This document shows positions 53,847 through 62,758 of a stretch of DNA of 64,000 nt, piece after piece. Made by a program: the position numbers and the translations under genes. Numbering within the stretch: position 1 is the stretch's first letter; each line of letters starts with the position of its first letter. The stretch comes from Pseudonocardia halophobica (GTDB lineage Bacteria > Actinomycetota > Actinomycetes > Mycobacteriales > Pseudonocardiaceae), in assembly GCF_027922425.1 (NCBI RefSeq), contig NZ_BSFQ01000023.1:50804-114803 (forward strand), given 5' to 3'. Below the pieces are notes generated by a model that made no database searches, was not told the DNA's origin, and saw nothing but the letters and a program-made list of their open reading frames with translations.

Positions 53847-53931
53847 GGGGTCGATGCTGGTCATGGCGGTGCAGGCTGTGGCTAACATTCCCCACCTACG
53901 CTCGGGGCCGTGCGTGGGAGAGGGGCGTCGG

Positions 53932-55395
53932 ATGCGCGATGAGGCGCGCTTGCGGTTGCGCAGCCGGTCACCGGTCGAGGGGCTGGAGCGACGCCGGCTG
54001 GGGCCGCTCGAGGTGTTCGCCCAGTCGGTCTCGGGGGCCGCGCCGTCGGCCGCGATGGCCGCGACGCCGGCGATCGTCGCCGTCTCCGCCGGGCACGGCA
54101 CGGTGTGGTCGTTCGCCATCGCGACGGTGCTCGCGCTGCTGGTCGCGGGCTGCATCGCCCGGTTCACCCGGCGCATGGCCGCGTCCGGGGGGCTGTACAG
54201 CCTGACGGCGAAGGGGCTGACCCCCGCCGCCGCCTACGCCAGCGCGCTCGCCTCGCTGCTCGGGTACGGGCTGCTGGCCGCCGGCGCCCTCGTCGGCGCC
54301 ACCCTCTACCTCCAGGCGCTGCTCGACCTGTGGGGCGTGGGCGGCGGTCGCCTCGGCGCCGCGGTCGTGATGGCCGTGATCGGGCTCGGCACCGGAGTGC
54401 TGGTGCTGCGCGGCGCCCGGCTCTCCGCACGGGTCGTGCTGCTGGCCGAGAGCATCTCGATCACCCTGATGCTGATCGTGTTCTCGCTGCTGCTCGCCGG
54501 CGGACCGGCCGGCGGGGCGGCGGGCGGCGCGGGGCCCGCCGAGGCCACGGCGATGCCACCGCCGGGGTTCGGCGGGATCGTCGCCGGGGTGCTGCCGGCC
54601 CTGGCCGCCTTCATCGGGTTCGAGATCGCGACCTCGCTCGGCACGGAGGTGCGCAAGCCCTTCCGCAGCGTGCCGCGGGCCGTCGGGCTGACCGCCGCGG
54701 TCGCCGGGGTGCTCTACGTCTTCGCCGCCCAGGTCCAGGTCTTCGGCTTCTCCGCCACCCCCGGCGGCCTGGCGGGCCAGGCCGAGCCGGTCGTCGCGCT
54801 CGCCGCGGCCAAGGGCTGGGGATGGCTGCCGGTGCTGCTCGACCTCGGGCTGGTCATGTCCTTCGTGGCCTGCGGCCTGGCGACGGCGACGGCGCTGGCC
54901 CGGGTGCTGTTCTCGCTCTCCCGGGACGGGGTGGCCCCGCAGGCGTTCGGCCGCACCCATCGCCGGTTCCGGACCCCGCACCTCGCGGTCCTCGCGTCCG
55001 TGCCCGTGACGACCGGGGTACCGGTGGTGCTGCTCGCCGTCGGTGTCCCCCTCCCGACGGTGCTGGTCACGGTGCTGACCCTCGCGGCCTGCGGATTCCT
55101 GCTCGCCTACCTGCTGGTGTGCGCGGCGGCCCCGGTGTTCCTGCACCGGATCGGCGAGCTGACCTGGCCCGCGGTCGCGGTCAGCGCGGTGATCGTGCCG
55201 ATCCTGCTGGTCGTGCTCGTGGCGTTCGTGGCCACGCGGCCGCTGTCGGGCCTCCTGCTCGCCGGGCTCGCGGTGCTCGGCGCGGCCGGCTACCTGGTCG
55301 TCCGCCTGAAGCGGCCGGCGGCGCTCGCCGGCATCGGGGTGTACGACGAGACCACCACCGCGGACGTCCTCATCCCTGACCGCGGCGCGGCATGA
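53932..55395 (+). CDS. APC superfamily permease
   Basis: This 487-aa transporter opens RRLGPLEVFAQSVSGAAPSA and has AAFIGFEIATSLGTEVRKPF with RSVPRAVG, typical of APC-fold amino acid, amine or polyamine carriers. About 12 to 14 helices are predicted; the segment GGAAGGAGPAEATAMPPPGF forms a Gly/Pro-rich loop. ATG 53932 follows GGGAGAGGGG. Its stop overlaps the ATG of the IclR regulator (ATGA at 55392). Substrate unknown but related to the amine module next door. Confidence 0.85.
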   Translation: MRDEARLRLRSRSPVEGLERRRLGPLEVFAQSVSGAAPSAAMAATPAIVAVSAGHGTVWSFAIATVLALLVAGCIARFTRRMAASGGLYSLTAKGLTPAAAYASALASLLGYGLLAAGALVGATLYLQALLDLWGVGGGRLGAAVVMAVIGLGTGVLVLRGARLSARVVLLAESISITLMLIVFSLLLAGGPAGGAAGGAGPAEATAMPPPGFGGIVAGVLPALAAFIGFEIATSLGTEVRKPFRSVPRAVGLTAAVAGVLYVFAAQVQVFGFSATPGGLAGQAEPVVALAAAKGWGWLPVLLDLGLVMSFVACGLATATALARVLFSLSRDGVAPQAFGRTHRRFRTPHLAVLASVPVTTGVPVVLLAVGVPLPTVLVTVLTLAACGFLLAYLLVCAAAPVFLHRIGELTWPAVAVSAVIVPILLVVLVAFVATRPLSGLLLAGLAVLGAAGYLVVRLKRPAALAGIGVYDETTTADVLIPDRGAA

Positions 55396-56138
55396 CCGGA
55401 CCCATCCCGCTGTCGGGACGGCAGCCGAAGGCCGTCCGGAGCGCGTTGCACGTGCTCGAGGAGGTCGTCGCCGCCGGCCCCGGCGTCACGGCCAAGGAGA
55501 TCTCCGAGTCGCTCGCCATGCCGCAGGCCACGACCTACCGGATCCTCAACCTGCTGGTCGCCGAGGAGTACCTGGTCCGGTTGCCCGACCTGAGCGGGTT
55601 CGCGCTCGGCCGTCGCGCGGCCCGGCTCGCGCTGCCCGCGACGACCGTCCTCAACACGGCGGCCCGGGCCGTCGTCGACCACATGCGGGCGCAGACCCGG
55701 TGGGCGGTGCACGTCGCCTGGTTCGCGGCCGGGCAGATCTCGCTGATCGACCCCGATCCCGACCACCCCGCCCCGGACGCGAGCCAGCTGGCGCGCTTCC
55801 CCTACGCGTTCGCGCTGGGCCGGTTGCTGCTTGCCGAGCAGGCGGACTGGCGCGCGTTGGTCCGGGACGTCCGGCCGTTCACCGCCCGCACGGTGACCTC
55901 GGAGTCGGAGCTCGACCGGACGTTGAAGGCGGTGGCGCGGGACGGCCTGGCCCGGCAGTGCGGGGAGTTCCGGGAGGACCGAGGCTGCATCGCCGTGCCG
56001 ATCCGCGGGCCGCGGGACGGCCGGCTCGTCGCGGGGATCGCCCTCGCCGGACCCACCGCCCGCATCGCCGAACCCAACGAGGAGATCATCAAGCTCCTGC
56101 GCGACCACGCCGCCCGCCTGGCGCCGCTGCTGGCCTGA
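55392..56138 (+). CDS. IclR family transcriptional regulator
   Basis: This 248-aa regulator has an N-terminal winged HTH (AVRSALHVLEEVVAAGPGVT; AKEISESLAMPQATTYRILN) and a C-terminal GAF-like IclR domain that binds small acids (ARAVVDHMRAQTRWAVHVAW; RQCGEFREDRGCIAVPIRGP). It is coupled to the APC permease gene. It is the closest regulator to the divergent permease promoters, so the repeated GTTCTCATTCGA motif may be its site. Confidence 0.87.
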   Translation: MTGPIPLSGRQPKAVRSALHVLEEVVAAGPGVTAKEISESLAMPQATTYRILNLLVAEEYLVRLPDLSGFALGRRAARLALPATTVLNTAARAVVDHMRAQTRWAVHVAWFAAGQISLIDPDPDHPAPDASQLARFPYAFALGRLLLAEQADWRALVRDVRPFTARTVTSESELDRTLKAVARDGLARQCGEFREDRGCIAVPIRGPRDGRLVAGIALAGPTARIAEPNEEIIKLLRDHAARLAPLLA

Positions 56139-56238
56139 CGGGCTTGGCAAGGGTCGTCTTGTACGTAGCCCGGATGCCGGGGCGGCGGCCGTCGGCGCGA
56201 GTACCTTGCGGGGCCCCGCAGGCACAGGGAGGTGCGGC

Positions 56239-56724
56239 ATGAGTGACGTCACGCAGATGGAGGCCAGGAGGGTGGTCCACGCCCCGGCCGCGCGCGTCTT
56301 CGCGGTCCTCGCGGACCCGGGCCGGCACAGCGCGATCGACGGCTCCGGGATGCTGCGCGGCACCGAGAGCGGCCCGATCACGGCGACCGGGCAGGTGTTC
56401 GCGATGAACATGCACATCGACGGCCTCGGCGACTACCGCTCCCTCAACACGGTCACCGAGTTCGAACCGGACGCGGTCGTGGGCTGGGCGCCCCGGCTGG
56501 ACCCCGACTGCGGCGAGGTGGCCGAGAAGCTCGCGGGGATCACGACCGGCGGACACACGTACACCTACCGCCTCCGCGAGGCCGGCGACGACACCGAGGT
56601 CACCGAGACCTACGACTGGTCCGGCGTGACCGACCCGAAGTTCGAGGCGTTCTGCCCGATGGTGAGCCCGGAGCAGCTCGCCGGCACCCTCGAGAAGCTC
56701 GCCGGCGCCGTCGAGGCGCGCTGA
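56239..56724 (+). CDS. SRPBCC family protein
   Basis: This 161-aa protein has the START/Bet v 1-like layout: RRVVHAPAARVFAVLADPGR, a long beta-sheet region (NTVTEFEPDAVVGWAPRL; HTYTYRLREAGDDTEVTETY) and a C-terminal helix (LAGTLEKLAGAVEAR). Such proteins bind hydrophobic ligands and can act as cyclases, aromatases or lipid carriers. The ATG follows AGGGAGGTGCGGC. Ligand unknown. A 12-bp stem-loop lies 37 bp downstream. Confidence 0.82.
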   Translation: MSDVTQMEARRVVHAPAARVFAVLADPGRHSAIDGSGMLRGTESGPITATGQVFAMNMHIDGLGDYRSLNTVTEFEPDAVVGWAPRLDPDCGEVAEKLAGITTGGHTYTYRLREAGDDTEVTETYDWSGVTDPKFEAFCPMVSPEQLAGTLEKLAGAVEAR

Positions 56725-56760
56725 CGGTCGAGTCGCGACGGGCGGGCCCCGACATGCGAG

Positions 56761-56793
56761 TGCCCCGAGGCCGGATGGCAGGGCCTCGGGGCA
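56761..56793. terminator. Bidirectional terminator
   Basis: TGCCCCGAGGCC (56761-56772) pairs with GGCCTCGGGGCA (56782-56793) around a 9-nt loop. It lies between the SRPBCC stop (+) and the small secreted protein stop (-), so it probably ends both transcripts. Confidence 0.7.
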
Positions 56794-56811
56794 GACGCGT
56801 ACGCGGGTGGG

Positions 56812-57090
56812 TCAGTCGAAGGGGCCGTTGAGCAGGCCGCCGGCGGGGCCGTCGAGGTAGTTGAAGCTGGGGTCGGGGAACTCGGTCTCCAGGCCGTCGG
56901 CGCCGGTGGGGCCGTTGCCGTTCGCGGCGTCGAGGAACGAGGTGGCGGCGGTCTCGGCGGTGGCCTGGGTGGCGCTGGCGCCCTGGGCGAGGTCACCGGC
57001 CGGGGCCTCGGCCGCGAAGGCGGTGCCGGCGGTGCCGATCGGCAGGAGGGCGCCGCCGAGGGCGAGGGTGCAGATGATGCGCTTCTTCAT
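56812..57090 (-). CDS. Small secreted protein downstream of the molybdenum hydroxylase
   Basis: The 92-aa product has a signal peptide, KKRIICTLALGGALLPIGTA ending in GTAFA before AEAPAG. The mature chain of about 65 residues is rich in Ala, Gly, Thr and Asp with repeated short blocks (FPDPSFNYLDGPAGGLLNGP). It is 8 bp from the stop of the 2Fe-2S subunit, on the same strand, so it is the last gene of that operon. No family is recognised. A cell-wall-associated or accessory role is a guess. Confidence 0.65.
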   Translation of the reverse strand: MKKRIICTLALGGALLPIGTAGTAFAAEAPAGDLAQGASATQATAETAATSFLDAANGNGPTGADGLETEFPDPSFNYLDGPAGGLLNGPFD

Positions 57091-57098
57091 TACCGGCC

Positions 57099-57569
57099 TC
57101 ACATGTTGTCCGCGCCGGCCTTGATGGCCTCGCGGATGCGGTTGTAGGTGCCGCAACGGCAGATGTTGCGGATCTCCTCGATGGCCTCGTCGTCGACGTC
57201 GCGGCCCTCGCGCTGGCACTGGCGGACCTTGGCGACGGCGGCCATGATCTGGCCGGGCTGGCAGTAGCCGCACTGCGGGACGTCGCGGTCGATCCAGGCC
57301 TGCTGCATCGGGTGCAGCTCGTCGCCCTTGGCCAGGCCCTCGATCGTCGTGATCTCGTCCTTCTCGTCGATCGCGCCGACCGGGACCGAGCAGGGGTTGA
57401 AGGCCTTGCCGTTGATGTGGCAGGTGCAGGCCTTGCAGACGTTGATCCCGCAGCCGTACTTGGGACCGGTGACGCCGAGCATGTCGCGGATCACCCAGAG
57501 CAGGCGGACGTCGTCCTCGACGTCCACGGTGACCTTCTCGCCGTTGAGCGTGAACGTGTGCGTGGGCAT
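57099..57569 (-). CDS. 2Fe-2S subunit of molybdenum hydroxylase (IorA type)
   Basis: This 156-aa ferredoxin-like protein has two 2Fe-2S sites typical of xanthine-oxidase-family small subunits. The N-terminal site is Cys40, Cys45, Cys48 and Cys60 (GCGINVCKACTCHINGKAF); the second is Cys100, Cys103, Cys137 and Cys139 (PQCGYCQPGQIM; NICRCGTYNRIR). It carries electrons from the molybdenum site. It follows the large subunit by 10 bp on the same strand. Confidence 0.93.
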   Translation of the reverse strand: MPTHTFTLNGEKVTVDVEDDVRLLWVIRDMLGVTGPKYGCGINVCKACTCHINGKAFNPCSVPVGAIDEKDEITTIEGLAKGDELHPMQQAWIDRDVPQCGYCQPGQIMAAVAKVRQCQREGRDVDDEAIEEIRNICRCGTYNRIREAIKAGADNM

Positions 57570-57579
57570 GCGGGTCTCC

Positions 57580-59928
57580 TCAGTAGGTGTAGCGGAGGCC
57601 GTCGGTCGGCGACTCGGGGATCGGGGGCACGAGCGGCTTGGGCTCGAAGGGGAACGGGTCCTTGTGGTTGATCGGGAAGTACTCCGGCACCTTCCCGGTC
57701 GCCCGGGCGTAGGCGCAGGCGATGGCGCCGCAGGTCGCGGCGAGCCCGAACTCCCCGGCGCCGCCCGGCTCGTCGCCCGGCGAGTCCAGGATGATGATGT
57801 TCATCTCGGGCGGGGTGTTCCACTGCCGGGTGTAGAAGTAGTTGTCCCAACTGGCCTCGACGAAGTGCCCGTCGGTCAGGTGCAGGCTGGAGCTGAGGAT
57901 CAGGGCGATGGCGTCGTTGATCCCGCCCATGATCTGCGCCTCGAGCCCGCGCGGGTTGATCACGAGGCCGATCTCCACCGCGAAGGTCACCCGGGTGACG
58001 CGGGGACCGGTGACGCCCTCGCGGATCTTCCGGTTGACCGTGTCGGGGCGGGTGTCGATCTCGACGAGGGCCGCGGACACGCCCTTGTACTCGGTGTGGA
58101 AGCCGATGCCCTGGGCGGTGCCGTCCTTCATCGACCGGCCCCAGCGGCCTTCCTTGGCCACGGCGTCGAGCACGGCGCGCATCCGGTCGTTGCGCAGGAA
58201 CTGGCGGCGGAACTCGTAGGGGTCCTGGCCGACCTTCGCGGCGAGCTGGTCGGTGACGAGCTCACGGGCGGTGGCCACGTCGGGCGAGTACACGTTGCGC
58301 ATCGACGACGTGTTGAAGCCCATCTCGACCTCGTTGAGCAGCCGGGTGGACACGCCGTAGTCGTACGGCGTCACCTGGGTCAGCTCGAAGATCGACTCGG
58401 CGAAGGTGAGGTTGCCGAGCGGGGCCCGGGCGCCGGTGGCGGTGATCGCGTCGCCGAGGCCGTGCGTGAAGTCGGTGGACACGCTGGTGTGCCGCTGCTC
58501 GTAGCTGAGCACCGAGTCCTTGGTGACCGAGGCGCGGATCCGCGAGGTCGCCATCGGGTGCACGCGGCCCTGACGGGAGTCGTCGGCCCGGGTCCACATC
58601 AGCTTGACGGGCTTGCCCATCGTCTGCGAGACCTCGGCGGCCTCCAGCGCGGCGTCCCAGAACAGCTTGCGGCCGAAGGACCCGCCGCCCTGGGTGACGT
58701 GCACGGTCACCGCGCTCTGCGGCAGCCCCAGCTTCTTCGCGATCGCGGCCTGCGCCGTGACCGGGTTCTTCATCGCGCCCCAGATCTCCGCGCTGTCCGA
58801 GCGGACGTCGGCGATCGCGGAGTTGGTCTCCAGGGAGCTGTTGGACTTGAAGTAGAACGTGAACGAGTGCTCGACGGTCTCGCCGACCCCGGCCGGCACG
58901 GCCAGCGGCAGCTCGGCGGCCTTCAGCTTCGCGAGGATGGTCTCGTCGCTCTCGCCGTGGACGGTGCCGTCGTTCCACTGCACGCGCAGGGCGCGGACGC
59001 CGTCGATGGCCTGCCCGAAGGTCTTCGCGCGCACCGCGACGCCGGTGGAGACCACCTCGACGTCCGTGACGCCCGGCATGTTCCGGACCTCGTCGATGTT
59101 CTCGACGTCGTCCGGGGTGCCGTTGAGGTCGGGCGCCCGGCAGATGACCGTCGGCAGCGCGTCGGGGATCTGCAGGTCGGTGGCGAAGCACTTCTTGCCG
59201 GTGACGATGTCCCGGGCGTCGGTCTTGTTGTGCGGCTTCCCGATGATCCGGAAGTCCTCGCGGGGCTTCAGGACCACCTCGACCTGCTCGTTCACCGGGC
59301 TGGCCGCGGCCTCGGTCAGGTCGCCGTAGGACAGCACGCGACCGGCGGCACCGGTGATGAGGCCGCTGCGCGCGGTCAGCGTGCGCACGTCCTGCTGCAG
59401 CACCTGCGCGGCCGCGTCGAGCAGCCGCATCTGGGCCAGGGCGGCCGCCACACGGATCGGCGTGTAGGTCGTGAAGGTGGTGCTCGAGCCGCCGGTGATC
59501 TGGTTGAACAGCAGCTCCGGGCGGGCGTCGGCCAGCGTGACGTGGACCTGGTCGACCTCGAGGCCCATCTCCTCGGCGATGATCATCTGCGTCGAGGTGA
59601 CGATCCCCTGCCCGTTGTCCGAGCGGGGGAGCGCGAACGAGACGGTGCCGTCCTTGTTGACCTCGATGCGGATGAGGTTCGCGGTCGGCCGGGAGGCGTC
59701 GCGCAGCAGGTCGAGCAGGTCGTAGGCCTCGGGGGTCTGCGGCACGGAGGGGATGGGCGCCGCGGAGGCCGACGGCCCGTCGAACACGGTCTGGCGGGTG
59801 AACTCGGCGGCGACCACCAGGGTCGGCGCGGCGACGAGGTAGCCGAGGAACTTGCGGCGCCCGACGGGGGCGCGCAGTCCGGTACCCGGTTCCTTGGCCT
59901 TCGGGGGAGCGAAGCGGTGGTTGGCCAT
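57580..59928 (-). CDS. Molybdopterin large subunit of hydroxylase, isoquinoline 1-oxidoreductase beta-like
   Basis: This protein of about 782 aa belongs to the xanthine-dehydrogenase family with molybdopterin-cytosine-dinucleotide-type binding. It has a twin-arginine signal, GRRKFLGYLVAAPTLVVAAE (residues 23-42), so the enzyme is exported folded. Motifs include LFNQITGGSSTTFTT, VTQGGGSFGRKLFWDAALEA and GEFGLAATCGAIACAYARAT with the catalytic Glu in GGAGEF. Such enzymes hydroxylate N-heterocycles or aldehydes with water as oxygen donor. Start 59928 follows GAAGAGGACC; ATG 59943 is also possible. No maturation or cytochrome subunit is nearby. Confidence 0.86.
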   Translation of the reverse strand: MANHRFAPPKAKEPGTGLRAPVGRRKFLGYLVAAPTLVVAAEFTRQTVFDGPSASAAPIPSVPQTPEAYDLLDLLRDASRPTANLIRIEVNKDGTVSFALPRSDNGQGIVTSTQMIIAEEMGLEVDQVHVTLADARPELLFNQITGGSSTTFTTYTPIRVAAALAQMRLLDAAAQVLQQDVRTLTARSGLITGAAGRVLSYGDLTEAAASPVNEQVEVVLKPREDFRIIGKPHNKTDARDIVTGKKCFATDLQIPDALPTVICRAPDLNGTPDDVENIDEVRNMPGVTDVEVVSTGVAVRAKTFGQAIDGVRALRVQWNDGTVHGESDETILAKLKAAELPLAVPAGVGETVEHSFTFYFKSNSSLETNSAIADVRSDSAEIWGAMKNPVTAQAAIAKKLGLPQSAVTVHVTQGGGSFGRKLFWDAALEAAEVSQTMGKPVKLMWTRADDSRQGRVHPMATSRIRASVTKDSVLSYEQRHTSVSTDFTHGLGDAITATGARAPLGNLTFAESIFELTQVTPYDYGVSTRLLNEVEMGFNTSSMRNVYSPDVATARELVTDQLAAKVGQDPYEFRRQFLRNDRMRAVLDAVAKEGRWGRSMKDGTAQGIGFHTEYKGVSAALVEIDTRPDTVNRKIREGVTGPRVTRVTFAVEIGLVINPRGLEAQIMGGINDAIALILSSSLHLTDGHFVEASWDNYFYTRQWNTPPEMNIIILDSPGDEPGGAGEFGLAATCGAIACAYARATGKVPEYFPINHKDPFPFEPKPLVPPIPESPTDGLRYTY

Positions 59929-59943
59929 GGTGGTCCTCTTCAT

Positions 59944-60398
59944 CGGGGGCCTGCCCCGTCGGGCGCGGGAAGACGCCGTCCGGGGGACTTGCCGCAGCAA
60001 CGACCAACCGGGGACTTCGGTCGCATCCGGCAGGGGAGGGACGGCTCGGGTCCGGTGCGGTCCGTGACCTCGCCTCTGCGGATCCGGACGGGTGTCACTC
60101 GACCGGGCCAGTCGAGTGGACGCCGTGCTCGACAGCGAGCGACGGGGAGGCCCCTCCACCCGTGGGGAACCGGACGTGGTCACTCGTTCCGGTCAACCCC
60201 GGCAACCGGCGCGTCGGCCACCGCCGAAAGTGGGTAGAGCAGGGGGTTCGCCGCACCCCCGGCCGTCGGTCGTGCCACGCAGAGTTGACGAACCGGACAC
60301 GATCTGTGGACACTTCGCCGCCGTCTCCGTCGTGTTCGGGGAGCGACGGCCACCCGGCCGGGGCTCCGCCGCCCGACCCGATCCGAGAGGACCAGGCC
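59944..60398. other. Divergent intergenic region with an 8-bp perfect inverted repeat
   Basis: CACTCGAC (60096-60103) and GTCGAGTG (60111-60118) form a perfect dyad with a 7-bp spacer between the molybdenum hydroxylase gene and the GAF-LuxR gene. As it lies between divergent start sites, it is more likely an operator than a terminator. Otherwise I see no gene in this 455-bp stretch. Confidence 0.5.
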
Positions 60399-61244
60399 GT
60401 GGTCAGCGTCGACACCGCCCACCGCTCCGCCGAGCGTGCCGTCCGCACGCGCCTGCTCGAACTGCAGCGCGCCACCGGGCTCCCCGTGGTCTTCGGGGGC
60501 ACGGTCCCCGGCGGCGGGCGCGACGGGCGGTTCGCCATCACCGCCCAGGTCGGGACGATCAGCGACGCCCTGTCCGGGCTCGTCATCCGGCGCGGGCGCG
60601 GGCTGGGCGGGACCGCCCTCGAGCGCGGGGTGCCGTGCCGGGTGGACGACTACGCCGCGGCCCGCGCGATCACCCACGACTACGACACGATGGTCGCCGA
60701 GGAGAAGCTGACGTCGATCTTCGCCTTCCCCGTCCGGGTCGACGGCGAGGTCCGCAGCGTCCTCTACGGCGCGGTCCGCTCCGGCGACCCGATCGGCGAC
60801 CGCACGCTGCGGCAGGCCGGCCTCGTCGCCTCGCAGCTGCAGGTGGATCTCCGGGGCACGCCGACGGCCGGCCTCCCGCCCGTCGACGACGGGGCCGGCG
60901 ACGGCACCCGCCGGGCGCTCGTCGAGCTGGCCGACATCATCGCCGCCACCTCCGACGCCCGGCTCCGCGAACGCCTGGCCCGCATCCACCGCGAGTTCAG
61001 CGGTGCCCCCGCCGCACCCGAACCGGCGGGCGACCCGACGGCCGAGGGCCCCGAGAAGCTCACCCGCCGGGAGACCGACGTCCTCCGGCTCGTGGCGGTC
61101 GGGGCCAGCAACTCCGAGATCGCCGACCAGCTCACCCTGAGCGTGCAGACGGTGAAGGCCTACCTGCGGTCGGCGATGCGGAAGCTGAAGGTGCGCAACC
61201 GGACCGCCGCCGTCCACGTGGGACGCGCGGCGGGCCTGTTCTGA
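60399..61244 (+). CDS. GAF-domain LuxR family regulator
   Basis: This 281-aa protein has an N-terminal GAF-like sensor (TRLLELQRATGLPVVFGGTV; RFAITAQVGTISDALSGLVI; RGRGLGGTALERGVPCRVDD) and a C-terminal LuxR HTH (TRRETDVLRLVAVGASNSEI; QTVKAYLRSAMRKLKVRNRT). The GTG at 60399 follows GAGAGGACC and begins the sensor. It is divergent from the molybdenum hydroxylase operon and 103 bp upstream of an MHS transporter, so it probably controls one or both. Confidence 0.83.
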   Translation: MVSVDTAHRSAERAVRTRLLELQRATGLPVVFGGTVPGGGRDGRFAITAQVGTISDALSGLVIRRGRGLGGTALERGVPCRVDDYAAARAITHDYDTMVAEEKLTSIFAFPVRVDGEVRSVLYGAVRSGDPIGDRTLRQAGLVASQLQVDLRGTPTAGLPPVDDGAGDGTRRALVELADIIAATSDARLRERLARIHREFSGAPAAPEPAGDPTAEGPEKLTRRETDVLRLVAVGASNSEIADQLTLSVQTVKAYLRSAMRKLKVRNRTAAVHVGRAAGLF

Positions 61245-61347
61245 CGGGCGGTCCGTCCCGCGCTACCCCCTTTCGTGAGTAGCCGATCACATTCGAGCCG
61301 GACACCCTGTGCGGAATCTCCCGAACCGGATCCGCAGGAGGACGACG

Positions 61348-62700
61348 ATGTCCACGTCCGCACCGCACCCTCGCCGGCAGACCCCCATGTGGCGGGTCGC
61401 GACCGCGAGCTGTGTCGGAACGACGATCGAGTTCTACGACTTCTTCATCTACGGCACGGCCGCGGCGCTGGTCTTTCCGAAGGTGTTCTTCCCGGCGCTC
61501 GGGGCGACGGCCGGCACGGTCGCGTCCTTCGCCACCTTCGCGGTCGCGTTCGTCGCCCGCCCGCTCGGCGCGGTCCTCTTCGGGCACTACGGGGACCGCA
61601 TCGGCCGCAAGCGCACCCTGATCAGCACGCTGCTGCTCATGGGCATCTCGACCATGCTCATCGGGCTGCTGCCCGACGCGTCGACCATCGGGGTCGTCGC
61701 GCCGATCCTGCTCGTGGTGCTGCGGTTCGCGCAGGGCCTGGCGGTCGGCGGCGAGTGGGCGGGCGCGGCGCTGTTGACGGCGGAGTACGCGCCGCCGAAC
61801 AAGCGCGGGCTCTACGGCATCTTCCCGCAGCTCGGCCCGGCCTTCGCCTTCGCGCTGTCGAGCGCGACCTTCCTGGTGACCGGCCTGGTCCTGGGCGACG
61901 GCGACGAGGCGTTCCTGAACTACGGCTGGCGGATCCCGTTCCTGGTCAGCATCGTCCTGGTGGCCATCGGCTTCTACATCCGGTCGACGATCGAGGAGAC
62001 CCCGGCCTTCCGGGCGGTGCAGGACGCCCCGGCGACGTCGAGCTCGCGGGTGCCGTTCTTCGAGGTGCTGCGCGCGCAGCCGCGTGAGGTACTCCTGGCG
62101 GCCGGGTCGCTGACCATGCTGTTCGCGTTCTTCTACATGGGCACGGCCTACCTGACCAGCTACGGCACCAACCCGCAGGGCGCGGGGCTGAGCCGGCCCG
62201 TGGTCCTCGGCATCGGGATCGGGGCGTCGGTGTTCTTCGCCGTCGCGATCGCGGTGTCCGGGATCGTGTCGGACCGGTTCGGCCGCCGGCGGGTGATCAT
62301 GACGTCGTGCGCCGCGGGCGTGGTCTGGGCGCTGGTGCTGTTCCCGCTGCTGGACACCGGGACCGCGGTGGCGTTCGCGATCGGGCTGACCGTCACGCTG
62401 GTCGTCTTCGCGGTGTCGTACGGCCCGGCCGGCTCCTTCGTGCCCGAACTGTTCGTGACCAGGCACCGCTACACGGGCGCCGGGCTGGGCTACAACCTGG
62501 CCGGCGTGCTGGGTGGTGCGGTGCCTCCGCTGCTGGCGCCGGGGCTCGCGGCGTCGTTCGGCAGCATCGCGATCGGCGTGATGCTGGCGGTGACCGCGGT
62601 GCTCAGCCTCGCCTGCACCTACGCCCTCCGGGAGACCAGCCGCCGCGACCTCGGCCACGTGGACGAGGTCGGCGGCACCCAGGCCGCGGCGACGGCCTGA
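61348..62700 (+). CDS. MHS family (metabolite:H+ symporter) MFS transporter
   Basis: This 450-aa permease has the MHS signature early: ASCVGTTIEFYDFFIYGTAA. Motif A-like GHYGDRIGRKRTL follows, then FAQGLAVGGEWAGAALLTAE, and DRFGRRRVIM in the second half. Relatives carry shikimate, citrate, benzoate-like acids or proline betaine. The ATG follows CAGGAGGACGACG. It likely imports an aromatic or N-heterocyclic acid used by the neighbouring hydroxylase, by context only. Confidence 0.88.
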   Translation: MSTSAPHPRRQTPMWRVATASCVGTTIEFYDFFIYGTAAALVFPKVFFPALGATAGTVASFATFAVAFVARPLGAVLFGHYGDRIGRKRTLISTLLLMGISTMLIGLLPDASTIGVVAPILLVVLRFAQGLAVGGEWAGAALLTAEYAPPNKRGLYGIFPQLGPAFAFALSSATFLVTGLVLGDGDEAFLNYGWRIPFLVSIVLVAIGFYIRSTIEETPAFRAVQDAPATSSSRVPFFEVLRAQPREVLLAAGSLTMLFAFFYMGTAYLTSYGTNPQGAGLSRPVVLGIGIGASVFFAVAIAVSGIVSDRFGRRRVIMTSCAAGVVWALVLFPLLDTGTAVAFAIGLTVTLVVFAVSYGPAGSFVPELFVTRHRYTGAGLGYNLAGVLGGAVPPLLAPGLAASFGSIAIGVMLAVTAVLSLACTYALRETSRRDLGHVDEVGGTQAAATA

Positions 62701-62709
62701 CCACGTCGG

Positions 62710-62758
62710 GCCCGTGCCGGCCCCGGGGAGCGCCCGTCAGGGCACGGTCGGCACGGGC
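62710..62758. terminator. Possible stem-loop between the MHS gene and convergent TetR gene
   Basis: GCCCGTGCCG (62710-62719) pairs with CGGCACGGGC (62749-62758), but the loop is 29 nt and the right arm lies within the TetR coding end. It could terminate the MHS transcript; the long loop makes this weak. Confidence 0.3.
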
